From: Paenibacillus pabuli
GTDB taxonomy: Bacteria > Bacillota > Bacilli > Paenibacillales > Paenibacillaceae
Reading direction: 5' to 3'
Length of the DNA: 64,000 nucleotides
NCBI RefSeq assembly: GCF_023101145.1
Contig: NZ_CP073714.1
Coordinates: forward strand, 1,860,001 to 1,924,000
Below the pieces are notes generated by a model. It was given only the letters and a program-made list of their open reading frames with translations. It ran no database searches and was not told the origin of the DNA. The stretch's first letter is position 1; each line of letters begins with the position of its first letter. Of the stretch, positions 52,613-61,314 are shown piece after piece. Made by a program: the position numbers and the translations under genes.

Positions 52613-53476
52613 ATGAAATATCTAACGAAAGAATGGTACGAAACTTGCTAGCAGACTGGTCTTCATTTTGGATTGAGAGTACATAGCGGAACTTACGAAT
52701 GGAACGAGGCTCTATTTCAACGGCTGTATAAAAGAAAGGAAAAAGAACATATAAAGCAGGAGCGCCAAATATATGACATTGATCCCCGTTACATGTTAGA
52801 GCATGATGGTCAGGTGCTCACTCGTGTAGACAAAGCTTTCAGTGGGGAAGAGGTGACCGAAGAGGATCAGATGGTTTACCATATGCCGCCGGAAGAACGA
52901 GCACACATCGAGAAGCTTATAGCAGAGTATGATGCCCGTCCACCTTTTGACGAGAAGAAATGCAAAGAAGAGTATAAAGAAGCGATGGAGTGGAATTTTG
53001 AGCATAAGGCGGAGCGTTTGCCAAAGGAAATCAGTGAGCAAATTGCAGATATTCGTGTGTTTACGTTGGGCTACTGCACGAGAGAAGTAATGCTACAGCT
53101 GAAGAAACAGAGTGCAGAAAATAGGAGAGAGATGGAACGCGTATCGGATGAATACAGGGAAGCCATTTTAGCTCAGGATATTCCCGCTGAAATTCGTAAC
53201 CGGGTTCAATTTCATGATTGTACGGTAACGGAACTGCTGATGGGAGAGGAAGTGCTCATTCGTTTTGACACCCGTGGAGGTTTCACCAATATAAATAAAC
53301 TTACGCTGGTTAAACCCGAAGTCATCAAGCAAGAGAGTGAGATTGTAGGCAGCTACTGGCTGTATCAAGAGCTGTATCGGATCGATAACGGATATGAGCT
53401 TCATGTTCTATTTGATGGAGAAAATATGCCTGAATTGATTGTTCGCTGTGAAGATATTCTTGCAGAGGAAGAGTGA
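52613..53476 (+). pseudogene. DUF4085-like protein with an in-frame amber stop
   Basis: ATG 52613, behind AGGAGAG, begins MKYLTKEWYETC, then TAG at 52649-52651, then QTGLHFGLRV in the same frame to a stop at 53476. The opening MKYxTKEWY with a following helix resembles DUF4085 proteins, which have no known function. Without the stop it would be about 287 residues. Reinitiation at TTG 52673 could yield most of the protein, but no ribosome site precedes it. It may be a recent nonsense mutation. Confidence 0.65.
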
Positions 53477-53555
53477 GACAGAGGCGGCGGTAGAGAAACT
53501 GAGCTTCTTGTAACAATAACGTTACACAAGGTGATTTTATGGTAAAAAGAAATCA

Positions 53556-53605
53556 GAAAAAAAGAGATAATACCACTGATTAAACAGGTATCATCTCTTT
53601 TTTTA
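53556..53605. terminator. Bidirectional terminator
   Basis: AAAAAAGAGATAATACC pairs with GGTATCATCTCTTTTTT with one mismatch around an 11-12 base loop, between convergent genes. Confidence 0.85.
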
Positions 53606-53639
53606 TATGAAACGTAATGTCGATACTGGATAAGTCATC

Positions 53640-54698
53640 TTAATTCCAATTCCATATCTCTACACGATTCAAATAGAAATGTTGGAATTCCGGAATCTTT
53701 GTAAGTTTCTCTAACTCTCGTATGGGACCAGTTACCACCGCACCATATACTTGAACGCCATTCTTTTTTAAATAGGCATAACGTCGTTTATCCACTTTAG
53801 CACCGCTGTACTCAAGATGGTCTGACATCCATTTTAGATCAGACATCATCGCTTGAACCTGTTCCTGCATCTGGCCTGAATTTTCTGGAACGAAATAGTT
53901 ATACCAATTTGCCCCATCTTCTTTAAATTCAGAAAGAGGTTTAAGACTCAAATGAGAAATATTATAGTTGAACATACCTGCGCGAGAGTAAGAAATATCT
54001 TGATCTTTTAATTCGCCTGAATAGATCGGCATGGCGGTTACTGCAACATCGTAATCTGTAAGAAGCTGCATTAGTTGATCGGGATGCGACAGGTTTTTCA
54101 AGGATAATGACATCTCTGCGACATGTCCGTCATCAATTTTACGAAGCCGTTTCAAGCTACTGCTTTCATCAGAGGCATCTTGATCTTTAGTAGGTATACC
54201 GTCTACTAGGGAGTAAGGGAGATAGAACGGGCCAGGGTTATTACCATTCATGTAAGCTCCTGTGTTTGTGATCGTGTAAGTGAATTTACCAGATATACTA
54301 AGTTCAGCCTGGATCTCTCCTGTGATTACCTCCCATGAGCCTACGTGTCGATATATTTTAAGGTTTGCTTTCTGAGTTAGAAACGGAGTTACTTCAAAGG
54401 GTGAATTATACGTTTTTTCTACACGAAGTCCGTCACCATGCATTTCAACAACAGAAACAATAGAGCGCATGAAATTATTACGCACCTTTGACTGATCGAA
54501 ATAAATATGGAGTGAAGAAACATAGATATGATAAACCATAAATACTAAAAAAAGAGTTCCAACTGCATTGAGAAAAAATTTCCATCTTGTTTTCTGTACC
54601 ATTCTTTTAAACTGTTTTTGACTCCACTCAGGACGCGGATGATCGAAATCATCTTCCTGAAGTACTCGTTGTTCATCATGCTCTAGATTGTTAGACAT
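53640..54698 (-). CDS. YhdL-like anti-sigma factor
   Basis: About 352 residues. N-terminal cytosolic stretch with WSQKQFKRMVQKTRWKFFLN, one membrane helix (about 42-65), then a large extracytoplasmic part with the Sigma_reg_N/Sigma_reg_C pattern (MSLSLKNLSHPDQLMQLL and YDVAVTAMPIYSGELK). Such proteins hold an ECF sigma factor of the SigM type. Here the partner gene just upstream is reduced to a fragment, so this is an orphan anti-sigma factor. Start ATG 54698 after GGAG. Confidence 0.78.
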   Translation of the reverse strand: MSNNLEHDEQRVLQEDDFDHPRPEWSQKQFKRMVQKTRWKFFLNAVGTLFLVFMVYHIYVSSLHIYFDQSKVRNNFMRSIVSVVEMHGDGLRVEKTYNSPFEVTPFLTQKANLKIYRHVGSWEVITGEIQAELSISGKFTYTITNTGAYMNGNNPGPFYLPYSLVDGIPTKDQDASDESSSLKRLRKIDDGHVAEMSLSLKNLSHPDQLMQLLTDYDVAVTAMPIYSGELKDQDISYSRAGMFNYNISHLSLKPLSEFKEDGANWYNYFVPENSGQMQEQVQAMMSDLKWMSDHLEYSGAKVDKRRYAYLKKNGVQVYGAVVTGPIRELEKLTKIPEFQHFYLNRVEIWNWN

Positions 54699-54700
54699 CC

Positions 54701-54817
54701 TCAATGGTCTCCTTTCATCTGAAGCATCTCTACTTTGAATCGTTCATGAGCAGCTAATACTTCCTCAGGAGTACGATATGTATTTTCTGCGCCTTGCTTT
54801 TCTAACTCTTGATTCAT
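54701..54817 (-). CDS. Small ORF upstream of the anti-sigma gene
   Basis: 38 residues from ATG 54817, preceded by GTGGAGA. Acidic and helical (TPEEVLAAHERFKVEMLQM). It overlaps the sigma-factor remnant in another frame. It could be the tail of the lost sigma gene or a new small gene. Not recognised. Confidence 0.4.
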   Translation of the reverse strand: MNQELEKQGAENTYRTPEEVLAAHERFKVEMLQMKGDH

Positions 54818-54923
54818 TTGAATTTCTCCACGCTGTCTCCTGAGATCCACACATTCGGTATAGATAGAGATGCAGGGAGGATTGGTACTGCTTGAATAGT
54901 TCGGCATATTGATCGCTCCTCAT
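54765..54923 (-). pseudogene. Truncated ECF sigma factor (N-terminal remnant)
   Basis: ATG 54923 follows a strong AAGGAGGAGG site. The first 27 residues (QYAELFKQYQSSLHLYLYRM) match the start of region 2 of SigM-like ECF sigma factors. After MCGSQ the frame runs 25 more residues and stops; regions 2.2-4.2 are missing. An internal deletion has removed the DNA-binding and core-binding regions. Confidence 0.55.
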
Positions 54924-55127
54924 TTCAAGTTTCCTCCTCCTTCTCTTAAGACAACGGGTCAAGTCAAATAATGTTACAGTAAAATTGAAAAATTTTAGGA
55001 GGTTTCTTTAAAAAGGATTGATCTAAATAAATTATGAGTAAATCCGGAAATTCACGTGTTTAGGCTAGGTATGGCACGTGAGAATATAGCATGACATATT
55101 ATACTTTGAAATTATGGAGGGAACGTT

Positions 55128-55394
55128 ATGAAGATCAGTACAATAGAACCGGAGAAAGTGATAGGGATCTATGGTGGTGAAGAGCAGAGGTTTATATACA
55201 GTAATGGTTACCAGGTTGAATATTTAACGATCGTATTTGAATGCAGTATCAAATCTGGACAACTGACATCCGATAATGAAGAGATGAAGGATCTGCAATT
55301 TTTCCCCGATCATGAGCTTCCACCTGTTGCAAATAAGTATCCAGATTATATTTTTAGTTCTAACCAAGAAGAAAGGGCACATTTTATTAAATAA
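55128..55394 (+). pseudogene. C-terminal fragment of a Nudix hydrolase
   Basis: 88 residues. The opening looks like the post-Nudix-box half of the family (EPEKVIGIYGGEEQRFIYSNG, then VEYLTIVFECSI and DLQFFPDHELP), where the box itself should come first. No Nudix box lies upstream. GGAGGG does precede the ATG, so a short protein may still be made. Confidence 0.55.
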
Positions 55395-55398
55395 TTCT

Positions 55399-55710
55399 AT
55401 GAATCTATATGGGAAAAAACCAAATGGTATTGATATTGAATGGACAACCAGCACATTTGGTTATTTATCCATTCCGGTGTTTGTCGTGGGGATTGTGTTT
55501 TATTTCTTTCCTGATATTTTATATAAATGCTTTGTTCTGATGAGATATAGGGGAATCAAACCAAATGAGGGATTTGAGGATATTCTGCCAAACGGTAAGA
55601 TTCCTAAGCCTATAGAAGTTATCTTAAAAGTACTAGGAAGCATCATGATGATATTAGGAATCATGTGGTTTTGGTTTTCGGAGGACTTTTATCATTTTTG
55701 GTTTGTTTAA
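55399..55710 (+). CDS. Uncharacterised membrane protein
   Basis: 103 residues from ATG 55399, with two membrane spans (about 23-42 and 77-97) and a conserved-looking loop between them. The frame is open further upstream but overlaps the Nudix fragment. The ribosome site is weak. Family not recognised. Confidence 0.5.
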   Translation: MNLYGKKPNGIDIEWTTSTFGYLSIPVFVVGIVFYFFPDILYKCFVLMRYRGIKPNEGFEDILPNGKIPKPIEVILKVLGSIMMILGIMWFWFSEDFYHFWFV

Positions 55711-55745
55711 CAATAGTACGCATCTTATAAGCAGGAGTGAAATGA

Positions 55746-56609
55746 ATGAAAGCATGGTTGTTAGATTACTATCCACCGAATAATACGATTGAATTTAGCG
55801 ATTCGGAGGAATTGGATCAAGTTTATGAGGCTTTAGGTAGTGATAAGCCGATTATTCAGGAATGGTCTGCACCTAACGTAGAATTTAATGATGTGGGCAA
55901 ACCAGCCGATATTTTAAACAGATACACGGGAGCGCTTATCATCAGTAGGAAAGTGAAAGAACTATTGGAACAGAACCACATCGAACATATCGAGTTTTTG
56001 CCACTCTCAACGGCTACTGAAGAGGAATACTATATTTTACACGTGCTGCGTGTTATCGATTGTATAGACCCGGAAAACTCTAAAGTAAGGACTTATTATG
56101 ACGACGTTCCTCAGTTTGATGAGTATTCACTCGTTTTATAACAAAAAGCTTTACAAGGACAACACATATTCAGAATTAAACTACCAAGTGAGGATAGAGA
56201 GTTATCTTACATATATGTTTCAGATTTTTTGCATGAAATATTAAGTCAATCCATCGTGGGTTACCAATTGGTGGAGATCTGGGATTCGGAATTTTCCTGG
56301 AAAGCCAAAGAAGAAAAGCATGAGCGGATGGGTCAGGAAATTGATAGCTCCCTGATAGATGTGTTTGATTTTGATAAAGCCAAGAAGTTCGCTCGTAAAA
56401 ATAAAGGCCATGTGGTGTACTCAGGTAAGTGGGCAATCAAGGCAGATAAGGATAAGCAAATTTGGTTAGGAAACCTTCAATTGGATGGAAGCTACTCATG
56501 GATCAGACCCATCTATTATCCTCCCATTATATTAGAACTCCAGTGGGGGATTACTGAAAGAGGTAAAACGATGTTTAGCCGGTTGAAAGAGAGTGTTGGT
56601 TTTAAATAA
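55746..56609 (+). pseudogene. DUF1629/Imm11-like protein split by one in-frame TAA
   Basis: ATG 55746, behind AGGAGTG, opens 131 codons to TAA at 56139-56141. The same frame then continues unbroken (QKALQGQHIFRIKLP ...) to 56609. Joined, it would be about 287 residues. The N-terminal MKAWLLDY, IISRKVKELLEQ and the late ELQWGITERGK resemble DUF1629-type proteins, some of which are immunity proteins for polymorphic toxins. No toxin gene is next to it. Confidence 0.6.
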
Positions 56610-56709
56610 CAAATAATTAAATTGGATATGTAGTTTTGAATTTGATCTAAAAGAAAGAGAAGTTGCTTTTAAAGATCAAATAGTTAGTAGACAACTACAT
56701 ACAAAAATA

Positions 56710-56758
56710 TTGGAGGTCCACCTAAGATAATAGTTGTCGGGGTGGGTCTCCATTTTAA
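56710..56758 (+). terminator. Probable terminator
   Basis: GGAGGTCCACC pairs with GGTGGGTCTCC through two wobbles, followed by ATTTTAATAAA. Confidence 0.6.
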
Positions 56759-56794
56759 TAAATATCTTCGTTAATGAAATGATCTAAATCGACC

Positions 56795-57223
56795 TTACTC
56801 ATTCGTAATATTAATCGTTTCATCGGTAACAGTCTTACCATCACTTCCTAATGCCTGAACAATCACGTGGTGATGCAAAGACTTACCCTTAATATCCCAT
56901 GTTATTTTCCAACCATCGTCCTCGTTGGTATCATATCCAATCAGTTCTCGTTCTCCCCAAGTCTCTGTCCCTGTTGGAACGGCCCAGAAAAGAAGTGTTT
57001 CCGCGTTGGTCGCCTCAACTGTGACATCTAACTGGGTTCTATCTGTAGGAATTACAATCCAACCTTCTTTTTCTGGATAGTTGGTCTGAACAGTTGTAAT
57101 TATGGGCCTAGTCTCATTTCTTTGGATGACTTCAGTATCATGATTTTCAGCAGGAACTTCTGAAGCGCAGGCTGTGAGAAGAAGGAGGAGCATAAGAATC
57201 GGGAAAAATTCCTTATTTATCAT
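56795..57223 (-). CDS. Small lipoprotein
   Basis: 142 residues. Signal peptide and lipobox LTAC (Cys near residue 19) followed by an acidic linker. The rest is one Ig-like beta domain (IPTDRTQLDVTVEATNAETLLFW). It is anchored outside the cell; role unknown. AGAGAGGT precedes the start. Confidence 0.75.
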   Translation of the reverse strand: MINKEFFPILMLLLLLTACASEVPAENHDTEVIQRNETRPIITTVQTNYPEKEGWIVIPTDRTQLDVTVEATNAETLLFWAVPTGTETWGERELIGYDTNEDDGWKITWDIKGKSLHHHVIVQALGSDGKTVTDETINITNE

Positions 57224-57272
57224 GATCGTTACCTCTCTTGATAATTTTAATAAGTAGGAGTTGTTGATCTAA

Positions 57273-57485
57273 GTGGATCTCTTTGGAGCCTTAATATTAT
57301 TAATTATATGTTTTTTTGTATTTCTTATCGTTGTAGCAGTTGTACGATATGCCATAGATTCATCAAAAACATCAAAAAGACTTGAGTGTCTAATCAAAGA
57401 AGTGCATGAGTTGAAAACGGAAATCAAAAAACAAAACAACCATAAACAAGATGAGAAAAAATATATTATTGACGAGAGAGTATAG
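57273..57485 (+). CDS. Small single-span membrane protein
   Basis: 70 residues from GTG 57273. One N-terminal membrane span (LIICFFVFLIVVAVV), then a basic coiled-coil tail (VHELKTEIKKQ). Divergent from the lipoprotein gene. Function unknown. AGGAG is present but somewhat distant. Confidence 0.5.
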   Translation: MDLFGALILLIICFFVFLIVVAVVRYAIDSSKTSKRLECLIKEVHELKTEIKKQNNHKQDEKKYIIDERV

Positions 57486-57489
57486 ATGT

Positions 57490-57618
57490 TTAGTTGTACA
57501 ATCCTTCAATGATGATGTTTTGTAGTCTATTGTTTTCTCTTAGCTCCAGGTAATTAAGAAATAGAAGGACCGTTATCAGTACAAGGATCACTGACATGAA
57601 CTTACGGAAGTATCCCAT
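57490..57618 (-). CDS. Very small membrane protein (42 residues)
   Basis: ATG 57618 on the minus strand, preceded by AAGGAGG at 11 bases. The product is MGYFRKFMSVILVLITVLLF then NYLELRENNRLQNIIIEGLYN: a basic N-terminus, one membrane span and a short helical tail. The strong ribosome site and clean composition support a real gene; it is convergent with the 70-residue gene and their stops are about 5 bp apart. Confidence 0.6.
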   Translation of the reverse strand: MGYFRKFMSVILVLITVLLFLNYLELRENNRLQNIIIEGLYN

Positions 57619-57731
57619 GGTAAATTTAACCTCCTTGTTATCTTAAGAGAATCACGGTGCAGTACAAGTTAATTGAAAAATATCATCTGTATTACATAAC
57701 ACCCGGAAGGAATTAAAGTTACGTTGAAATG

Positions 57732-57770
57732 AAAAACAGGACTATTCCACTACGGGAATAATCCTGTTTC
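57732..57770. terminator. Terminator of the cation efflux gene
   Basis: AAACAGGACTATTCC pairs with GGAATAATCCTGTTT around ACTACG. On the minus strand it is followed by a T tract. It lies just after the cation diffusion facilitator stop. Confidence 0.8.
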
Positions 57771-57788
57771 CATTTACAGCTACTCATC

Positions 57789-58757
57789 TCAATGATGATG
57801 ATGCGCATGGGCATCCGGTGCGTCGCCTTTGACGGTGCATAAAACCGAGGTGTCATGCAGATGTTTCTCTGATTCGACCTGCAAGGTCACGTGCTTGATT
57901 TCCTTATGCTCCAACAGATGTTCAATCTTCTGAACAAGCACCTCGGATGCGTATACATCCATCGTTCCGTCCACCACAATATGAGCGGTCAATGCATTCA
58001 GGTTGCTGGTGATGGACCAGACATGCACGTCGTGTACGCCTTTGACACCATCCACTTTCTGAATGGTTTGCACAAGGTCATTCACATCGACATTCGCTGG
58101 TGTACCCTCCATCAAGATATGCAAGGATGATTTGGTGACGAAGAATCCGCTGCGCAGGACCAGTACAGCAACAATGACACTTGCGAGTGGATCGGCCCAG
58201 CCCCATCCGAAGAACATCATGAGCAGAGCGGCAGCAATGGCGCCAACGGATCCCAGCATATCGCTGATGACATGGAGATAAGCCCCGCGCATATTCAGAT
58301 TTTTCTCCGTATCACTACCGCGCATCATGATCCAGGCCACCAGAATATTAATGAGCAAACCAATGATGCTGATGATCAGCATGCCTACGGTTGCCACTTC
58401 AGGCGGGTTGATGAAGCGACCGATGGCTTCGTAAAAGATGTAAAGGGAGATGGCGATTAAGGTTACCCCATTTAATGTGGCTGCCAAAATCTCAAAGCGT
58501 CTGTAGCCGTAGGTTTTACCTGTATTCACCGCTTTTTCGCCAAACATGAACGCCAGCAGGGCAATTCCCAAAGCTATGGAATCAGACAACATATGACCTG
58601 CATCGGAGATCAGGGCCAAGCTGTTCGTCATGAATCCGCCAACGGCTTCAACGATCATATAAACGGTAATAATAATGAAGGAAAACAACAGTACTTTCTT
58701 GTTATTGGTACTAGCATGATTGTGTCCATGGTCGTGGCTGTGATGATGTCCGGACAT
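57789..58757 (-). CDS. czcD: Cation diffusion facilitator (CzcD-like Zn/Co/Cd efflux)
   Basis: 322 residues. His-rich N-terminus (HHHSHDHGHNH) and C-terminus (HAHHHH), six membrane spans, metal-site motifs ALISDAGHMLSD in span 2 and HVISDMLGSVG in span 5 (the H/DxxxD pairs), and a cytosolic C-terminal domain (VKGVHDVHVWSIT). It exports divalent metal by proton exchange. AAAGGAGAGG precedes the start. Driven by the promoter and operator at 58857-58916. Confidence 0.93.
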   Translation of the reverse strand: MSGHHHSHDHGHNHASTNNKKVLLFSFIIITVYMIVEAVGGFMTNSLALISDAGHMLSDSIALGIALLAFMFGEKAVNTGKTYGYRRFEILAATLNGVTLIAISLYIFYEAIGRFINPPEVATVGMLIISIIGLLINILVAWIMMRGSDTEKNLNMRGAYLHVISDMLGSVGAIAAALLMMFFGWGWADPLASVIVAVLVLRSGFFVTKSSLHILMEGTPANVDVNDLVQTIQKVDGVKGVHDVHVWSITSNLNALTAHIVVDGTMDVYASEVLVQKIEHLLEHKEIKHVTLQVESEKHLHDTSVLCTVKGDAPDAHAHHHH

Positions 58758-58856
58758 ACAAGATCCTCTCCTTTGGAGCGTAGCTCCGTTATGTAAGTTG
58801 ATTTCTTATGTGACTAAAATTTACCCTTGGTAGGGGGTAAACATAAACAAATGAAT

Positions 58857-58916
58857 ATATGAGCAATCACTCATATGTTATGGTTTTATTATAGGTGCAC
58901 CTAATAATAGTGTCAA
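58857..58916 (-). promoter_or_regulatory. Sigma-A promoter with ArsR/CzrA-like operator for the cation efflux gene
   Basis: On the minus strand TTGACA (58911-58916) and TATAAT (58888-58893) are 17 bp apart: a perfect consensus promoter. Just downstream, at the expected start of transcription, is the perfect inverted repeat ATATGAG-CAATCA-CTCATAT (58857-58876), like operators of ArsR-family metal sensors such as CzrA. Metal-relieved repression is the simple reading. The rest of 58758-59197 shows no gene. Confidence 0.85.
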
Positions 58917-59197
58917 CCAGATTTGAAAAAATATAAACATGACCTGTCCCCGTCATTTCATGTGCTCTGGCGATTTAGGTTGAATATGTGCTACCATCTG
59001 TGCAGGATCAATGTCGAGGAAGTACCCGCTACAAATAATAAAATGAAGAAAATATAAGTTAAAACTAATATTTACACGGTAACGGAGAGGTCAGAAAAAA
59101 TCTGGGGATAACAGCGATCAGAAGATTGTTCTGACCATGTAGTGGCTAGTGTAAAAATGATTCATTTCAACTTAACAGAAAAGGGGCGGACAACCAT

Positions 59198-59875
59198 ATG
59201 AAGCATCTGCTTCTGGCGGACGACGACGCCAATATTAGAGCACTCCTCCGGCATGTCATGACCAAGGAAGGGTACCGGGTGCATGAAGCACAAGATGGAG
59301 TGGAAGCGGTCAAGGTGATGCAAGCAACACCAATCGATCTGGCGATTCTGGATGTGATGATGCCAGGCATGGACGGACTGGAGTTATGTGATTTCATTCG
59401 CCAACATTATGACATTCCGATCATGCTGCTGACTGCACGAGATCAGCTATCCGACAAGCGGGATGGGTACTTGAGAGGCACAGATGAATATGTGACGAAG
59501 CCGTTTGAGCCCGAGGAACTGGTATACCGGGTCAAGGCATTGTTTCGCCGATACCATCGCACGTCCAGTGATATCATTCGCATGAATCGCATCGTGATTG
59601 ACCGAAACAATGTGGAGGTCTCCGATGGGCAATCGATTCTCTTTTTGCCAATGAAGGAGTTCGAGCTGCTCTCGCAGCTGGCGCAGTTCCCGGGCCGTTT
59701 GTTCTCGCGTGATGAACTGATTCGACTTGTATGGGGAGCCGACTATGAAGGAGATGATCGCACGGTAGATGTACATATCAAGCGGCTGCGTGATCGTTTT
59801 GCCGATTATGCGGATGATTTTGTCATTCAGACGGTACGTGGCATTGGTTATAAGATTGAGGTGAAAGCGCATTGA
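59198..59875 (+). CDS. OmpR-family response regulator
   Basis: 225 residues. Receiver (1-115): LLADDD pocket, phosphoacceptor Asp in LAILDVMMPG, LLTARD and the Lys of VTKPFEPEE. C-terminal winged helix (about 128-222) with FELLSQLAQFPGRLFSRDEL and DDRTVDVHIKRLRDR. It overlaps the kinase gene by 4 bases and likely controls the ABC genes downstream. Confidence 0.93.
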   Translation: MKHLLLADDDANIRALLRHVMTKEGYRVHEAQDGVEAVKVMQATPIDLAILDVMMPGMDGLELCDFIRQHYDIPIMLLTARDQLSDKRDGYLRGTDEYVTKPFEPEELVYRVKALFRRYHRTSSDIIRMNRIVIDRNNVEVSDGQSILFLPMKEFELLSQLAQFPGRLFSRDELIRLVWGADYEGDDRTVDVHIKRLRDRFADYADDFVIQTVRGIGYKIEVKAH

Positions 59876-61248
59876 GATCACTGTACTTTCGGGTATTCAT
59901 GATTACGATCGCGGTGATTCTGGTCAGCGCCATGCTGGGTTTTCTTTTATCGAATATTTATTATCATGCGAAGTTGAAATCTTTCAATGACGAGAAGTTG
60001 GTGGGCATCGCGACACAAATGAAGCAGTTTGTGGAGCAGGAACCCGCTACGGTGGAGCAATACCTGAACAATGCCGCAGCGCTTGGTTACGAAATTTATG
60101 TGACGGATGGAAAAGGAAATGACCAATTCTATGGCGGTGAATTCCGCCAGAAGGATCTGGACAAGCAGGCTGTTGAACGGGTACTGAGTGGTGAGGTTTA
60201 CCACGGCGTTGCCGAGTTTCCCAGCAAACCGTTCATTACCGGGTTCTTCGATAATCAATTGAGCAATACCGTTGGTGTTCATCTACAGATGGGCAATGCA
60301 AGTTATGCGTTGTTTATGCGCCCGGATGTCATTTTGCAATTCGGTGAACTGCGTATCTTTTTTGCGCTGATTGGAGCTTTTACGGTGGGCATTAGCATTC
60401 TGCTCTTTATAATCAGTACCCGCTATCTGGTGAATCCGATTGAACGTCTGTCCGAGGCGACCAAGCGTATTGCGCAAGGGAACTATAATCTGAAATTACG
60501 TACTACGCGGCGCGATGAGATTGGACAGCTGGCCCGGCATTTCATGACCATGAGTCGTGAGTTGGAACGGGTAGATCAGGCGCGTCAGCAGTTTGTATCC
60601 AACGTATCCCATGAGATTCAATCCCCGCTGACTTCGATTCAGGGTTTTGCCCAACTGGTGGGAGATCAGGATCTGCCTGAACAGGAACGGGAGCACTATG
60701 CCTCCATTATTGAAGAAGAGAGTCGTCATCTGTCTTTGCTGAGTAAACAGTTGCTGCTCCTGTCCTCCCTGGAACAAGGTCATGAGGATTTGACCAAAGT
60801 GAAATTCTCTCTGCGGGATCAGTTCCGCCAAGCGGTTCAGGTGCTGCAATGGCAGCTGGAAGAAAAGGAGCTGCTGCTCCGAATTTCGGTACCCGAATCC
60901 ATCCAGCTCTATGGCAATGAAGTGCTGCTCATGCAAGTGTGGATGAATCTGCTGGGGAATGCCGTCAATCATCTTCCCCAGGGAAGAAGCATCGAAATAC
61001 GTGCCGAGGAGACCAATGCCCAGTGCGTAATTCATATTCGGGATACAGGAGACGGGATTGCCGCAGAGCATTTGCCTTTCCTGTTCGATCGTTTCTACCG
61101 GGTTGACCGTGCAAGAGAGCGCTCTTCTGGCCGAACCGGACTTGGACTTGCCATTGTGCAGAAAATTATTCGCATCCATGACGGCACGATCGAGGTCTCC
61201 AGTTCGTCAGAGGGAACGGTCTTTACCGTGACGCTCCCGCAGATGTAA
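59872..61248 (+). CDS. Sensor histidine kinase
   Basis: 458 residues from TTG 59872, overlapping the regulator stop (TTGA). Two membrane helices (about 8-28 and 160-182) with an extracellular sensor, a HAMP domain (VNPIERLSEATKRI), a HisKA box with the phosphorylated His in FVSNVSHEIQSPLTSI, and a HATPase with GNAVNHLPQG, DTGDGI and GRTGLGLAIVQ. The H box reads HEIQSPL where HELRTPL is usual, a mild variant. Confidence 0.92.
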   Translation: MRSLYFRVFMITIAVILVSAMLGFLLSNIYYHAKLKSFNDEKLVGIATQMKQFVEQEPATVEQYLNNAAALGYEIYVTDGKGNDQFYGGEFRQKDLDKQAVERVLSGEVYHGVAEFPSKPFITGFFDNQLSNTVGVHLQMGNASYALFMRPDVILQFGELRIFFALIGAFTVGISILLFIISTRYLVNPIERLSEATKRIAQGNYNLKLRTTRRDEIGQLARHFMTMSRELERVDQARQQFVSNVSHEIQSPLTSIQGFAQLVGDQDLPEQEREHYASIIEEESRHLSLLSKQLLLLSSLEQGHEDLTKVKFSLRDQFRQAVQVLQWQLEEKELLLRISVPESIQLYGNEVLLMQVWMNLLGNAVNHLPQGRSIEIRAEETNAQCVIHIRDTGDGIAAEHLPFLFDRFYRVDRARERSSGRTGLGLAIVQKIIRIHDGTIEVSSSSEGTVFTVTLPQM

Positions 61249-61314
61249 TCTGTTATTCATTTGCCGTTCATTTTCGCCTCCTATACTTGGGTTATCAAGA
61301 GGAGGTCAGAGAAT

